A stretch of DNA of 64,000 nucleotides from contig NZ_JACCCO010000001.1 in assembly GCF_013409935.1 (NCBI RefSeq), positions 434,001 to 498,000 on the forward strand, given 5' to 3'. Source of the stretch: Streptosporangium sandarakinum. Lineage in GTDB: Bacteria > Actinomycetota > Actinomycetes > Streptosporangiales > Streptosporangiaceae. Positions 54,031 through 63,126 of the stretch are shown here, piece by piece. The notes under the pieces were generated by a model. That model saw only the letters and a program-made list of their open reading frames with translations. It had not been told where the DNA came from and made no database searches. The translations under genes were made by a program, and so were the position numbers. The number at the start of each line of letters is the position of its first letter. Position 1 is the first letter of the stretch.

Positions 54031-55820
54031 GCCCCCGCCTCCCCCGTCTCGGTGATCCACGCGGCCAGCTCGTGGAGCACGTCGTACTCGAAGAGGTCGT
54101 CGGCGCCCAGCCGGATGCCGCGTTCCCTGGCGCGCGTCGCCAGGCGCATCGCCTGCAGGGAGTCGCCGCCCAGGTCGAAGAAGCTGTCGTCCCTGCTCAC
54201 CGAGGTGATCTGCAGCACGTCGCACCACAGCGCGGCCATCAGGCGCTCGGCGTCGGTACGGAAGTCCGGCGCGGCCTGCGCGGCCGGGGCCTGCGCGGGC
54301 AGCGGGCGGGCGGCCAGCGCCCGGCGGTCGGCCTTGCCGTGCGGGGTCAGCGGCAGCGACTCCAGGGACACGACGGCCTGCGGCACCATGTAGTCGGGCA
54401 GCCACTCGGCCAGGTCGCGGCGGACGTCCGCCGTGTCGAGCTGGTCGCCGGGGCCGGCGGGCACCACGTAGGCGACGAGCCGGTCTCCGGTGTCGTGCTT
54501 GACGGCGACGGCCTCGCGCACCCCGGGCAGCCGGTGCAGCGCCGCCTCGACCTCGCCGAGCTCGATGCGGAAGCCGCGCAGCTTCACCTGGTCGTCGGCA
54601 CGGCCGATGAAGTCCAGCGAGCCGTCGGGCAGCTCGCGCACCAGGTCCCCGGTGGCGTACATGCGGGCGTCGCCGTCGGGGACGAACGGGTCGGCGAGGA
54701 ACCGCTCGGCGGTGAGCTCCGGCCGGTCGAGGTAACCGCGGGCCACCCCGGTCCCGCCGACGTACAGCTCGCCCGCGGTGCCGGGCGGCACCGGACGGCG
54801 CCGCGAGTCCAGGACGTAGGCCCGCATGCCGGGCAGCGGCCGGCCGATCGGCGGGACCTCGTCACGCTTCGCCCGCGGCTGCACCTCGGCGAAGGTGGCG
54901 ACGACCGTCGTCTCGGTCGGCCCGTACAGGTTGAACAGCCGGAACGGCAGGCCCAGCGGCGGGTGGCGGTGCAGCTTCTCCCCGCCGGTCAGCATCACCC
55001 GCAGCGCGCCGCCGTACCCCCGCCAGTCCTGTTCGAGCATCTCGGCGGCCAGCGCGGTGGTGAGGAAGCAGACGGTGATCCGCTCGTCGGCGAGCCAGCG
55101 CACGAAATCGGCCGGGGAGTCGGGCAGCCGGCCCTCGACGACGCACAGGGTGGCGCCGGCGGCCAGGCAGGGCCACACCTCCAGCGCCCAGGCGTCGAAG
55201 GACGGCCGGGCGAGCTGGGTCATCCGGTCCCCCGGCCGCACCTCGAAGGTCCGCCGGTGCCAGGTGACCAGGTTCGTCAGGCCCTCGTGCGGCAGCAGGA
55301 CGCCCTTGGGGACGCCGGTCGAGCCGGAGGTGTAGACGACGTAGCACAGGTCGCCCGGCTCCGGCTCGGAGATCTCGGCGGCGTCGCCCCCGTCGGGATC
55401 GCCGCGGAGGGCCTCCTCGACCGTCAGCACCCGCACCGGGCCGCCGGCGAACCGGGCGGCGGTGGCCGCGCGCGTGACGACCAGCGGGACGCCCGCGTCG
55501 TCGAGGATCGAGGCCAGCCGGGCGTCCGGCTCGTCGACGTCGGTGCCGACGTACGCGCCGCCGGCGAGCAGCACCCCCAGGGCGGCGACGACCAGGTCGG
55601 GCGAGCGCTCCAGGGCCAGGGCCACGAGCGTGCCCCGGGTGACGCCGCGGGCACGCAGCGCCGCGGCCAGCCGGCAGGAACGTTCGTACAGTTCAGCGTA
55701 GGTCAGCACGGTTCCGGCGTGCGTGACGGCAGGCTGGTGCGGTTGCACCTGCGCCCACCACGCGACGCGCGCGGTCACGGCCTCGTGCGCGCCACGGACC
55801 GCAGTGCTCGCCTCGGTCAA
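54027..55820 (-). CDS. NRPS adenylation-PCP didomain
   Basis: A 597-residue stand-alone loading module. The A domain has A3 [15 protein letters not shown]5 [10 protein letters not shown]7 [11 protein letters not shown]8 [17 protein letters not shown] and the catalytic Lys region HGKADRRAL. The PCP has [12 protein letters not shown] with Ser554 as the phosphopantetheine site. Reading the specificity pocket by eye gives about D-A-L-F-L-G-L-V-V, which I cannot assign. There is no condensation or thioesterase domain. The TTG at 55820 has GGAGG 5 nt upstream; an earlier TTG at 55832 overlaps that site and was rejected. It starts the operon A-PCP, radical SAM, ACAD, TE. Confidence 0.92.
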   Translation of the reverse strand: MTEASTAVRGAHEAVTARVAWWAQVQPHQPAVTHAGTVLTYAELYERSCRLAAALRARGVTRGTLVALALERSPDLVVAALGVLLAGGAYVGTDVDEPDARLASILDDAGVPLVVTRAATAARFAGGPVRVLTVEEALRGDPDGGDAAEISEPEPGDLCYVVYTSGSTGVPKGVLLPHEGLTNLVTWHRRTFEVRPGDRMTQLARPSFDAWALEVWPCLAAGATLCVVEGRLPDSPADFVRWLADERITVCFLTTALAAEMLEQDWRGYGGALRVMLTGGEKLHRHPPLGLPFRLFNLYGPTETTVVATFAEVQPRAKRDEVPPIGRPLPGMRAYVLDSRRRPVPPGTAGELYVGGTGVARGYLDRPELTAERFLADPFVPDGDARMYATGDLVRELPDGSLDFIGRADDQVKLRGFRIELGEVEAALHRLPGVREAVAVKHDTGDRLVAYVVPAGPGDQLDTADVRRDLAEWLPDYMVPQAVVSLESLPLTPHGKADRRALAARPLPAQAPAAQAAPDFRTDAERLMAALWCDVLQITSVSRDDSFFDLGGDSLQAMRLATRARERGIRLGADDLFEYDVLHELAAWITETGEAGA

Positions 55821-55930
55821 TTTTGCCTCCAAGTTCCGATTTCCCGCGTGAAAGGTCGGCCGCCTCGCCCGGCGCGGCGGAGACGGGCGGCAGAGGCGAT
55901 CAATTCACTGGAACACGGGCCCTTTTCACG

Positions 55931-55967
55931 CCGCAGGTGACGGTAACGGTCGTATCGTCACCTGCGG
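55931..55967. promoter_or_regulatory. 12-bp-arm inverted repeat over the NRPS promoter
   Basis: Arms CCGCAGGTGACG (55931-55942) and CGTCACCTGCGG (55956-55967) with a 13-nt spacer. The right arm overlaps the -10-like GACGAT (55959-55954 minus), so the dyad would cover about -20 to +17: a likely repressor operator. Confidence 0.6.
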
Positions 55968-55978
55968 TCTCGGCGGGA

Positions 55979-55997
55979 CGCATCTCTTGAATTGCGA
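55979..55997 (-). promoter_or_regulatory. Cluster box 11 (NRPS/radical SAM operon)
   Basis: On the minus strand it reads TCGCAATTCAAGAGATGCG; -10-like GACGAT at 55959-55954. Confidence 0.65.
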
Positions 55998-56050
55998 TGG
56001 GACGAAGGCCTGGTACGGAGGGCGGACAATGCGGGTGGAAAATCACCGTT

Positions 56051-56069
56051 CCGCAATTCCGGAGATGCG
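56051..56069 (+). promoter_or_regulatory. Cluster box 12 (NAT/HIT operon)
   Basis: Reads CCGCAATTCCGGAGATGCG; -10-like CAGGGT at 56088-56093 (35 nt after the GCA). Confidence 0.65.
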
Positions 56070-56131
56070 CGCGGCGTTTTCCCGCGCCAGGGTTGTTCAG
56101 CGACGGACCGGCGGACGATGGGGACGCGGAA

Positions 56132-57085
56132 ATGACTTTCACGCTTCGGACCGGGGAAACGGGGGCCGGGACGGGGCCGGCGCCGGACGGCGCGTCCCCG
56201 GCGGACGGGCACGCGCCGGCCGGACACCCGGCCGACGGACACCCTGCGGGCGGGCCCGTGGCGGCCGGATCCGGAGACGCGGGCGGCCGGGCGCCGCTGG
56301 ACGGGCGGACCGTGACGGCCTACCTCGCGCGCATCGGCGCCCGCCGTCCCGCGCGGCCCACCGCCGAGGCGCTCGCCGAGTTGCATGAGCGGCACGTCAT
56401 GGCGGTGCCGTTCGAGAACGTCGACTTCCACCTGCGCAAGCCGATGGACATCGGCGCCGGCGCCATCGAGAAGATCGTCACGAGGCGGCGCGGCGGCACC
56501 TGCTACGAGCTCAACGGGGCCTTCTCCGAGCTGCTGCGCGCCCTCGGCTACGACGTCACCGTGCTCGCCGGGCGGGTGATCGAACACGGCGTGCCCGGCC
56601 CGGTGCTCGGGCACATGCTGCTGCGCGTCGTCGCCGGGGACTCGCCGTACCCGTGGCTGGTGGACGTCGGCTACGGCCGGGGCGCCCGGCGGCCGCTGCG
56701 CTTCGACTCCTCCGAGCCGCAGGCCGACCCGCACGGGGTGTTCCGGCTCGCCGGCGGCGCCCCGTACGGCGACCTCGACCTGCTGCGCGACGAGGTCCCG
56801 CAGTACCGGATCGAGGCGCGTCCCCGGACGGTCGAGGACTTCACCCACATGTGGTGGTGGTACTGCAACTTCCCCGGCTCCCCGCACCTGACCCACCTGT
56901 ACTGCACGCTGCCCACCCCCACCGGCCGGGTCACGCTGAGCGGCGACACGCTGTCGGTGCGGGAGGCGGGCCGGCGGGAGAAGCGGGTCCTCGCGGGCGA
57001 CGAGGAGGTGCGGGCCGCCTACCGCACCTGGTTCGGCCTGGACCTGGACGAACTACCCCCGCCGCCCGCACCCTTGGAACCGTGA
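56132..57085 (+). CDS. Arylamine N-acetyltransferase family enzyme
   Basis: A 317-residue NAT-fold protein with the full Cys-His-Asp triad: Cys124 in RRRGGTCYELNG, His161 in VLGHMLLRV and Asp178 in WLVDVGYG. NATs acetylate arylamines with acetyl-CoA; relatives such as RifF close macrolactams. An extra ~55-residue Gly/Ala/Pro-rich N-terminal tail precedes the fold. The ATG at 56132 was taken because upstream frames run through the operator. A tryptophan dioxygenase nearby could lead to an arylamine (kynurenine, anthranilate) as substrate. The gene is followed closely by the HIT gene. Confidence 0.87.
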   Translation: MTFTLRTGETGAGTGPAPDGASPADGHAPAGHPADGHPAGGPVAAGSGDAGGRAPLDGRTVTAYLARIGARRPARPTAEALAELHERHVMAVPFENVDFHLRKPMDIGAGAIEKIVTRRRGGTCYELNGAFSELLRALGYDVTVLAGRVIEHGVPGPVLGHMLLRVVAGDSPYPWLVDVGYGRGARRPLRFDSSEPQADPHGVFRLAGGAPYGDLDLLRDEVPQYRIEARPRTVEDFTHMWWWYCNFPGSPHLTHLYCTLPTPTGRVTLSGDTLSVREAGRREKRVLAGDEEVRAAYRTWFGLDLDELPPPPAPLEP

Positions 57086-57126
57086 CGTCGACACCGGCCG
57101 AACGGCCCCACAGCCAGGAAGCGATC

Positions 57127-57657
57127 GTGACCGACCCGGTCCGGCGCGTGCCCTTCGATGTGGAGGGCTACAGCCGCCGTTCCCGGACGGGACCGTGCTT
57201 CATCTGCGCGATCGTCAGTGGAGATCCTGGTCAGCCGGAGGAGATCGTCTACGACGACGGCACGCACATCGGTTTCCTCGCCCGCTTCGCGGCTCTGCCC
57301 GGCTACGTCCTCGTGGCGCCCATGGCCCACGTCGAGCACGTCGTCCGGGACCTCGACGAGGAGGGGTTCACCGCGATGATGCGGGTGGTGCGCCGAGTGG
57401 CCCGCGCCCTGGAGGCGAGTGTGCCCTGTGAGCGGACGTATCTGCTGTCCCTGGGCAGTCAGGAGGGGAACTCCCACCTGCACTGGCACATCGCCGCCCT
57501 GCCCCCGGGGGTCCCGTACGAGCGGCAGCAGTACCACGCGCTCATGTCGGAGAACGGGGTCGTCGAGCACACGCCCCAGGAGGCCGCCGCCCTGGCCGCG
57601 AAGATCAGGCGTGCTCTGGGCACCTGCACGCAGGACGGTCTACAGGGTGGAACCTAG
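57127..57657 (+). CDS. HIT-family protein
   Basis: A 176-residue histidine-triad protein with H-L-H-W-H in GNSHLHWHIAALP and an N-terminal CFIC zinc knuckle half. HIT enzymes hydrolyse or transfer nucleotidyl groups (AMP-N, AMP-O, Ap4A type). The GTG at 57127 has AGGA at proper spacing; a GTG at 57082 that overlaps the NAT stop by 4 bp is the alternative and would add 15 residues. In a cluster with several adenylating enzymes it might clear stray acyl-adenylates; that is inference. Its stop overlaps the convergent ligase stop. Confidence 0.85.
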   Translation: MTDPVRRVPFDVEGYSRRSRTGPCFICAIVSGDPGQPEEIVYDDGTHIGFLARFAALPGYVLVAPMAHVEHVVRDLDEEGFTAMMRVVRRVARALEASVPCERTYLLSLGSQEGNSHLHWHIAALPPGVPYERQQYHALMSENGVVEHTPQEAAALAAKIRRALGTCTQDGLQGGT

Positions 57658-59246
57658 TCCTCGCGCAGCGCCAGGCGGTTCAGCTTGCCGGAGGCGGTCT
57701 CGGGCAGCTCGTCGACGAACCGCACGTCCCGCGGGTACTTGTGCGGCGCGAGCCGGGCCCGGACGAAGTCCTGCAGCTCCCGCGCGGTGACCTCGCCCGC
57801 GGCCACCACGAACGCGCGCGGCAGGGTCAGCCCGTCCACCTGGTAGCCGACCACCGCGCACTCGGTGACCGCCGGGTGGCCCAGCAGGCAGTTCTCCACC
57901 TCGGCCGGGGCGACCCACTTGCCGCCGACCCGCAGCAGGTCGTCCACCCGGCCCTTGTAGTGGAAGTAGCCCTCGGCGTCGCGGGTGAACAGGTCGCCCG
58001 AGCGCACGGTGTGCGGGGCGACGAACGTCCGGGCCGACTTCTCCGGTGAGCGCCAGTACTCCAGCGCCACGGTCTCGCCGGTCACCTCCAGCAGCCCGGT
58101 CTCGCCGTCCGGCAGCGGCTCGCCGTCCCGGTCCACCACCCGCACCCGGTAGCCGGGCACGACCTGGCCGAGGCTGCCCATGCGGACGCCGCCGGGCCGG
58201 TTGCACACGTAGCCGTGGAACGACTCCGACGAGCCGATGCCGTCGATGACCTCGACGCCGAAGGTGTCCAGCCACCGGCGGTGCAGTTCCACGGGCAGGG
58301 CCTCCCCCGCCGAGATGCACACCCGGATCGAGCTGAGGTCCTGCCGGGCGGCCTCGGGGTGGGAGACCATCGCGCTCATCATGGTCGGCACGTTGACCAG
58401 GATGGTGGGACGGTGCTCGGCGATCAGCTCGAAGATCCGGTCGGCGGTGCTGCGCTCGGGGAAGACGATCCCGGCCGCGCCCACCCCCAGCGGGAACAGC
58501 GCGGTCATGTTGTTGGCGTAGCCGAAGAACAGCTTGGGCACCGGCAGCACGACGTCGTCGGGCCGGATGTCCAGCACGCCGCGGGCGAACCACTCGAAGC
58601 TGAGCGCGGCGCTGCGGGCGGCCAGCACGCACGCCTTGGGGGTGCCGGTGCTGCCGCTGGTGAACCGCCACATCGCGACGTCGTCGCGGGTCGTCGGGGC
58701 GGCGGCCAGCTCGGCCGGCTGGGCGGCCAGCAGCGTCTCGAAGCAGTGCTCGCCCGCGCGCAGCGCGTCCGGCGCCACCCCGGTCACCAGCAGGTTCGTC
58801 ACCCCTGCCTCCCGCAGCCGGTCCAGGGTCACCGCGTCGGCCACCACGACGGCGGGCTCGGCGTAGTCGGCGTAGTAGCGGTAGTCCTTGGGCTGCAGGT
58901 AGGTGTAGACCTCGGCGGTGACGGCGCCGATCTTCTGTGCGCCGTACCAGGCGGCGACGAACTCCACCCCGTCGCCGAGCGCGAGCAGCACCCGGTCGCC
59001 GCGCCGCACGCCCAGCGCGCGCAGCGCGTGACCCGCCCGGTTGGCCAGCGCCCGCAGCTCGCCGTAGGTGACGGGACCGCCGGCGGTGATCAGGGCGGTC
59101 CGCCGCCCGTCACCGCGGTCCAGGAAGTGTGAGGCGATGTTGAACTCGCGGGGGATGTCCTCGTAGCGCGTCAGGAGGCCGTCCGGCCGCGCGGCCGGGC
59201 CGTCCTGGAGCAGCGTCGAACCGGTCTCGGCTCCGGAGCCCCTCAT
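57654..59246 (-). CDS. Aryl-CoA ligase (benzoate-CoA ligase family)
   Basis: A 530-residue acyl-adenylating enzyme with the AMP motif FTSGSTGTPKACVL, YGANNMTALFPLG-type family sequence (FFGYANNMTALF), IDGIGSSESFHGYVCNRPG, DLFTRDAEGYFHYKGRVDDLLRVGGKWV, and the C-terminal Lys region ETASGKLNRLAL. No carrier domain is attached. It resembles benzoate/4-hydroxybenzoate/anthranilate-CoA ligases. Given a tryptophan dioxygenase next door and CoA-dependent paa genes beyond, an aryl acid such as anthranilate or phenylacetate is a fair guess. GGAGG precedes the ATG. Box 13 points at it. Confidence 0.87.
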   Translation of the reverse strand: MRGSGAETGSTLLQDGPAARPDGLLTRYEDIPREFNIASHFLDRGDGRRTALITAGGPVTYGELRALANRAGHALRALGVRRGDRVLLALGDGVEFVAAWYGAQKIGAVTAEVYTYLQPKDYRYYADYAEPAVVVADAVTLDRLREAGVTNLLVTGVAPDALRAGEHCFETLLAAQPAELAAAPTTRDDVAMWRFTSGSTGTPKACVLAARSAALSFEWFARGVLDIRPDDVVLPVPKLFFGYANNMTALFPLGVGAAGIVFPERSTADRIFELIAEHRPTILVNVPTMMSAMVSHPEAARQDLSSIRVCISAGEALPVELHRRWLDTFGVEVIDGIGSSESFHGYVCNRPGGVRMGSLGQVVPGYRVRVVDRDGEPLPDGETGLLEVTGETVALEYWRSPEKSARTFVAPHTVRSGDLFTRDAEGYFHYKGRVDDLLRVGGKWVAPAEVENCLLGHPAVTECAVVGYQVDGLTLPRAFVVAAGEVTARELQDFVRARLAPHKYPRDVRFVDELPETASGKLNRLALRED

Positions 59247-59365
59247 GCGTCCTCCTCGGGTCACGCGCTGGGCCGGGCACGGACCGGTGGGGGGCGGCCC
59301 GGCCGCCGACGGCGGACGGCGTCGCCCGCACCACTGCGACATCGTCCGGCCGGTCCGGGTGGCGG

Positions 59366-59384
59366 CGCATCTTCCAGCGTGCGG
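59366..59384 (-). promoter_or_regulatory. Cluster box 13 (aryl-CoA ligase)
   Basis: On the minus strand it reads CCGCACGCTGGAAGATGCG; -10-like GACGAT at 59346-59341. Same GCACGC sub-type as boxes 3 and 9. Confidence 0.65.
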
Positions 59385-59437
59385 TGCCCACCGCCGCGCG
59401 CCGGTGGCTTTTCTTCGCGATTGCCGGGACTGCGACA

Positions 59438-59456
59438 CCGCAACGGCGTCCCTTGC
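59438..59456 (+). promoter_or_regulatory. Possible degenerate cluster box (tryptophan dioxygenase)
   Basis: CCGCAACGGCGTCCCTTGC keeps only the left half of the box, but a consensus TAnnnT hexamer (TAGCTT, 59476-59481) follows at exactly 36 nt. Confidence 0.35.
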
Positions 59457-59627
59457 CGGGGTGTGGAACGCCTTATAGCTTGACCGGGTGGGACGGCCGG
59501 CGGAGTTCCCCCCGGCGCATCCCCGCCGGGGTGCGCGCCCCTTTCGTTCCTTGCGATGAGTCCTCGATGAGGCTCCTTCGGCGAGTCCTCCGACGAGGCG
59601 TGATTTCCGACGAGGGGACCCGTGCCC

Positions 59628-60422
59628 GTGACCGCCGACCAGTCCACCGCGCTGACGTACTCCTCCTACCTCGCCCTGGACGAGATTCTCGCGGCGCAAC
59701 GGCCGCTGACCGACAAGCACGACGAGGTCCTGTTCATCATCGTGCACCAGGTCCACGAGCTGTGGTTCAAGGAGCTGCTGCACGAGCTCGCCAGGTTGCA
59801 GGAGGAGTTGTCGGCCGGTGACTCGGTCCACGCGCTGCAGACGCTGCGCCGGGCGCTGGCCGTCCTCAGGGCCGTGATCGCCCAGATCGACGTGATCGAG
59901 ACGATGACCCCGACCCAGTTCGCGGCCTTCCGCCCCGAGCTGGGGGGCAGCAGCGGGTTCCAGTCCGCGCAGTTCCGCGAGATCGAGGCGGTGCTGGGGC
60001 GGCGCGACCCCCGGACGGCGCAGACCTTCGCGGAGGGCTCCCCGGAGCGGGCCCGGATCGAGGCCGCGATGAGCCGCCCCTCCCTGCTCGACTCGTTCCT
60101 GAGCTACCTCGTCACGCAGGGCTACCCGGTGCCGCCGGACCTGCTCGGCCGGGACGTGACCCGGCCGGCGGAGCCTTCGGAGCGGCTGCGGGCGGTGCTG
60201 CTCGCGGCCTGCCGGGACGGAGGGTTCGCGGCGCGGATCTTCGAGCAGCTGCTGTCCCTGGACGAGGACGTGCAGGAGTGGCGCTACCGCCACGTGAAGA
60301 TGGTCGAGCGGATCATCGGCCACCGGCCCGGCACCGGCGGCTCGTCGGGCGCGCCGTACCTCTACCGGACCGTCTCCGCCCCCGCCTTCCCCGACCTGTG
60401 GGCCGTACGGGACGGCCTCTGA
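59628..60422 (+). CDS. kynA: Tryptophan 2,3-dioxygenase
   Basis: A 264-residue heme dioxygenase with [41 protein letters not shown] (the active-site helix), [12 protein letters not shown], and the heme-ligand region [22 protein letters not shown]. It oxidises L-tryptophan to N-formylkynurenine. The GTG at 59628 has GAGGGG at ~9 nt; a GTG two codons earlier is too close to it. No kynureninase or clear formamidase adjoins. TDO genes occur in clusters for quinoxaline, quinaldate and actinomycin-type chromophores, so recruitment to the pathway is plausible. Confidence 0.9.
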   Translation: MTADQSTALTYSSYLALDEILAAQRPLTDKHDEVLFIIVHQVHELWFKELLHELARLQEELSAGDSVHALQTLRRALAVLRAVIAQIDVIETMTPTQFAAFRPELGGSSGFQSAQFREIEAVLGRRDPRTAQTFAEGSPERARIEAAMSRPSLLDSFLSYLVTQGYPVPPDLLGRDVTRPAEPSERLRAVLLAACRDGGFAARIFEQLLSLDEDVQEWRYRHVKMVERIIGHRPGTGGSSGAPYLYRTVSAPAFPDLWAVRDGL

Positions 60423-60506
60423 ACACCGGCGGGACCTCCTCCGGGCGCGGCGGCGCGCCCCCGCGGCCCCGTCCGACACGGTCGCGCGGCCGTACGGCGC
60501 GGCACA

Positions 60507-60525
60507 CCGCAATCCCAAAGATGCG
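60507..60525 (+). promoter_or_regulatory. Cluster box 14 (paa operon)
   Basis: Reads CCGCAATCCCAAAGATGCG; -10-like GAAGCT at 60544-60549 (35 nt after the GCA). It is almost identical to box 1, 55 kb away. Confidence 0.7.
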
Positions 60526-60655
60526 GGACGAACCGGGCGGGATGAAGCTGAGATGGCCGAGCAGCCGTACCGGCCGGAAGGGAGCCCGCTTCGGCGGCGG
60601 TAGCACCGTGACCTGGTGCCCCGGCGACCCGGGGAGCTTTCGGAGAGGGGCAGGG

Positions 60656-62263
60656 GTGAAGATCGTCGGAAGTCCGGCCGGGAGGCCGTCGCCGTTCGGC
60701 GCCGAAGAGCCCGGACCGGCGGGGGCGGCGTCCGGGGGCGGGGACCGGGCGTTCGGGACCGAGGAGCTGCTCGCGGAGGTGGACGCGGCCGAGCGGGAGC
60801 TCACCGAGGCCGCGGCCGTACGGGGTCCCGCCGGGACGGGCACGGCCGGCGCGGGACCGCGGACGGACCGCCCCGGGGCCGGAGACGGCGGTGCGACCCG
60901 GGACGGCGGAGCGACCGGCGCCGGGACGGCGGAGGCGGAGCTGGAGCGGTTCGAGGCGCTGATCGCGGCGGACGGGAAGGTCGAGCCGCGGGACTGGATG
61001 CCCGACGGCTACCGGCGGGCCCTGCTGCGGCAGATCGCGCAGCACGCGCACTCCGAGATCATGGGCATGCAGCCGGAGACCAACTGGATCGGCCGCGCGC
61101 CCACCCTCATGCGCAAGGCGATCCTGATCGCGAAGGTGCAGGACGAGGCCGGTCACGGGCTCTACCTCTACTCCACGGCCGAGACCCTGGGCGTCACCCG
61201 CGAGTGGCTGCTGGACGAGCTGCACGCCGGGCGGCAGAAGTACCTGTCGTTCATCAACTACCCGACGCTCACCTGGGCCGACGTCGGGGCGCTCGCCTGG
61301 CTGACGGACGGCGCGGCCGTCGTCAACCAGGTGTCGCTGTGCCGCACCTCCTACGGCCCGTACGCGCGGGCGCTGGTGCGCGTCTGCCGGGAGGAGTCGT
61401 TCCACCACCGGCAGGGCTTCGACATCCTGTACGCGCTGTCACGCGGCACCCCCGCGCAGCGGGAGATGCTGCGGGACGCGGTCGCCCGCTGGTGGTACCC
61501 GGCGCTGGCGATGTTCGGGCTGCCGAGGGACAGGTCCACCCGCTCGGACCTGTCGCTGGCGTGGCGCATCAAGCGCGCCCCCAACGACGAGCTGCGGCAG
61601 CGGTTCGTCGACATCTGCGTGCCGCAGGCCGAGATCCTCGGCGTCGAACTGCCGGACCCGGAGCTGCGCTGGAACCCCGAGCGCGGGCACTACGACTTCA
61701 CCCCGCCCGACTACGACGAGCTCATGCGGGTCGTCGCGGGCGACGGACCGTGCAACCGCCAGCGCATGGCCCACCGGCGGCGCGCCCACGAGGAGGGCGC
61801 CTGGGTGCGCGAGGCTGCGGCGGCCTACGCCGCCAAACACCCCGCGGAGCCGTACGGCGAGCCGCCCGCCTCCCCGGAGGCCCCGGAGGCCGCGGAGGCC
61901 GCGTCCCCGAACGTCCCGGAGGCCGTGGAGACCGCGCGGGGCGCCGGGATCCCAATGGCCGCCGAGACCGCCGGCGCCCCGCAGGGCGACTGGCCGCTGT
62001 GGGAGGTGTTCGTGCGGGCGCGCCGCGGGTTCGCCCACGCGCACGCCGGAAGCCTGCACGCCGCCGACGCCGCGACGGCGCTGCGCAACGCCCGTGACCT
62101 GTACACACGCCGGGGCGAGGGCGTGTCCGTCTGGGTCGCGCCGGCGGGCGCCGTCACCGCGTCGAGCCCGGACGAGCGGGACGCCTTCTTCGACCCGGCG
62201 GCCGACAAGACGTACCGGCACCCCTCCTTCTTCGACCTGCCCGAAGGGGTGAAGCATCTGTGA
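60656..62263 (+). CDS. paaA: PaaA-PaaB fusion, phenylacetyl-CoA epoxidase subunits
   Basis: A 535-residue protein. Residues ~96-410 are PaaA, the di-iron catalytic subunit ([53 protein letters not shown] and [17 protein letters not shown] carry the Glu/His ligands). A ~45-residue Pro/Glu/Ala linker follows, then a complete PaaB ([24 protein letters not shown] through [16 protein letters not shown]). PaaA and PaaB are normally separate. A ~95-residue Gly/Ala-rich N-terminal extension is also unusual. The GTG at 60656 was chosen (GAGAGGGGCAGG site); an ATG at 60542 would lie inside the promoter. Four-bp overlap with paaC. Confidence 0.85.
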   Translation: MKIVGSPAGRPSPFGAEEPGPAGAASGGGDRAFGTEELLAEVDAAERELTEAAAVRGPAGTGTAGAGPRTDRPGAGDGGATRDGGATGAGTAEAELERFEALIAADGKVEPRDWMPDGYRRALLRQIAQHAHSEIMGMQPETNWIGRAPTLMRKAILIAKVQDEAGHGLYLYSTAETLGVTREWLLDELHAGRQKYLSFINYPTLTWADVGALAWLTDGAAVVNQVSLCRTSYGPYARALVRVCREESFHHRQGFDILYALSRGTPAQREMLRDAVARWWYPALAMFGLPRDRSTRSDLSLAWRIKRAPNDELRQRFVDICVPQAEILGVELPDPELRWNPERGHYDFTPPDYDELMRVVAGDGPCNRQRMAHRRRAHEEGAWVREAAAAYAAKHPAEPYGEPPASPEAPEAAEAASPNVPEAVETARGAGIPMAAETAGAPQGDWPLWEVFVRARRGFAHAHAGSLHAADAATALRNARDLYTRRGEGVSVWVAPAGAVTASSPDERDAFFDPAADKTYRHPSFFDLPEGVKHL

Positions 62264-63126
62264 ACGAGCCGACCGCCCCACCGGCCGGGCCGGACGCCGC
62301 GGGAGACCCGGGCGCGCGAGGGTTCGCCGTACGGGGATCCGTCGAGCCCGGTTCCGTCGCGCGGGGTTCCGGCGCGGGGAGCCTCCTCGCCGGGGAGCCC
62401 GGCCTGCCCGGTTACGTGCTCGGGCTAGGGGACGACGCGCTGGTCGCCGCCCAGCGGGTGGCGGAGTGGTGCGCGCGGGCCCCGCAGCTCGAGGAGGACG
62501 TCGCCCTGGCCAACATCGCGCTGGACCTGCTCGGCCAGGCGCGGGCGCTGCTGTCGTACGCGGGCGAGCTGGAAGGGCTGGGCCGCGACGAGGACGCGCT
62601 GGCCTACACGCGCGACGAGCGCGACTTCCGCAACGTCCAGCTCGTCGAGCTGCCCGACCGCGACTTCGCCGTGACCGTCGCCAAGATGCTGTTCTTCGGC
62701 GTCTACCAGCACCTCCTCTACACGGCGCTGTCGTCCTCGGCCGACGCGCGGCTGGCCGGCATCGCCGCCAAGGCGGCCAAGGAGACGGCCTACCACACCG
62801 ACCACGCCGTGACCTGGACGCTGCGGCTGGGCGACGGAACCGCCGAGTCCCACCGGCGGATGCAGGCCGCCGTCGACGAGGTGTGGCCCTTCACCCACGA
62901 GCTGTTCGAGCCGTTCCCGCCGGTGCCCGGGACTGTCGATCCGGCCGGGCTGCGCGGCGCGTGGCTGGAGCCGGTCGAACGGGTGCTGCGTGAGGCGACG
63001 CTGCGCCGTCCCGAGGACGGCTGGGCGCCGACGGGCGGCCGCCGCGGCACGCACACCGAGGCGTTCGGCCACCTGCTCGCCGAGCTGCAGTACGTGCACC
63101 GCGCCCACCCGGGAGCCCGCTGGTGA
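62260..63126 (+). CDS. paaC: PaaC, phenylacetyl-CoA epoxidase structural subunit
   Basis: A 288-residue ferritin-like protein: [67 protein letters not shown], and [24 protein letters not shown]. PaaC partners PaaA in the epoxidase core. A ~45-residue disordered N-terminal extension rich in Gly, Ala and Pro precedes the fold. The GTG start overlaps the PaaA-B stop by 4 bp and the stop overlaps paaD, so the operon is tightly coupled. Confidence 0.88.
   Translation: MNEPTAPPAGPDAAGDPGARGFAVRGSVEPGSVARGSGAGSLLAGEPGLPGYVLGLGDDALVAAQRVAEWCARAPQLEEDVALANIALDLLGQARALLSYAGELEGLGRDEDALAYTRDERDFRNVQLVELPDRDFAVTVAKMLFFGVYQHLLYTALSSSADARLAGIAAKAAKETAYHTDHAVTWTLRLGDGTAESHRRMQAAVDEVWPFTHELFEPFPPVPGTVDPAGLRGAWLEPVERVLREATLRRPEDGWAPTGGRRGTHTEAFGHLLAELQYVHRAHPGARW

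Larger units (their letters stand above)
55821..56131. promoter_or_regulatory. Divergent control region of the NRPS and NAT operons
   Basis: A 311-bp gap with two boxes 53 bp apart (55979 minus, 56051 plus) and a long dyad at 55931-55967 overlapping the -10 of the NRPS promoter. No gene seen. Confidence 0.65.
59247..59627. promoter_or_regulatory. Divergent control region, aryl-CoA ligase versus tryptophan dioxygenase
   Basis: A 381-bp gap. It has box 13 for the ligase and a weaker element for the dioxygenase (59438) whose downstream -10-like TAGCTT is excellent. Degenerate direct repeats of CGAGTCCTC/CGACGAGG type fill 59560-59615. No gene seen. Confidence 0.5.
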
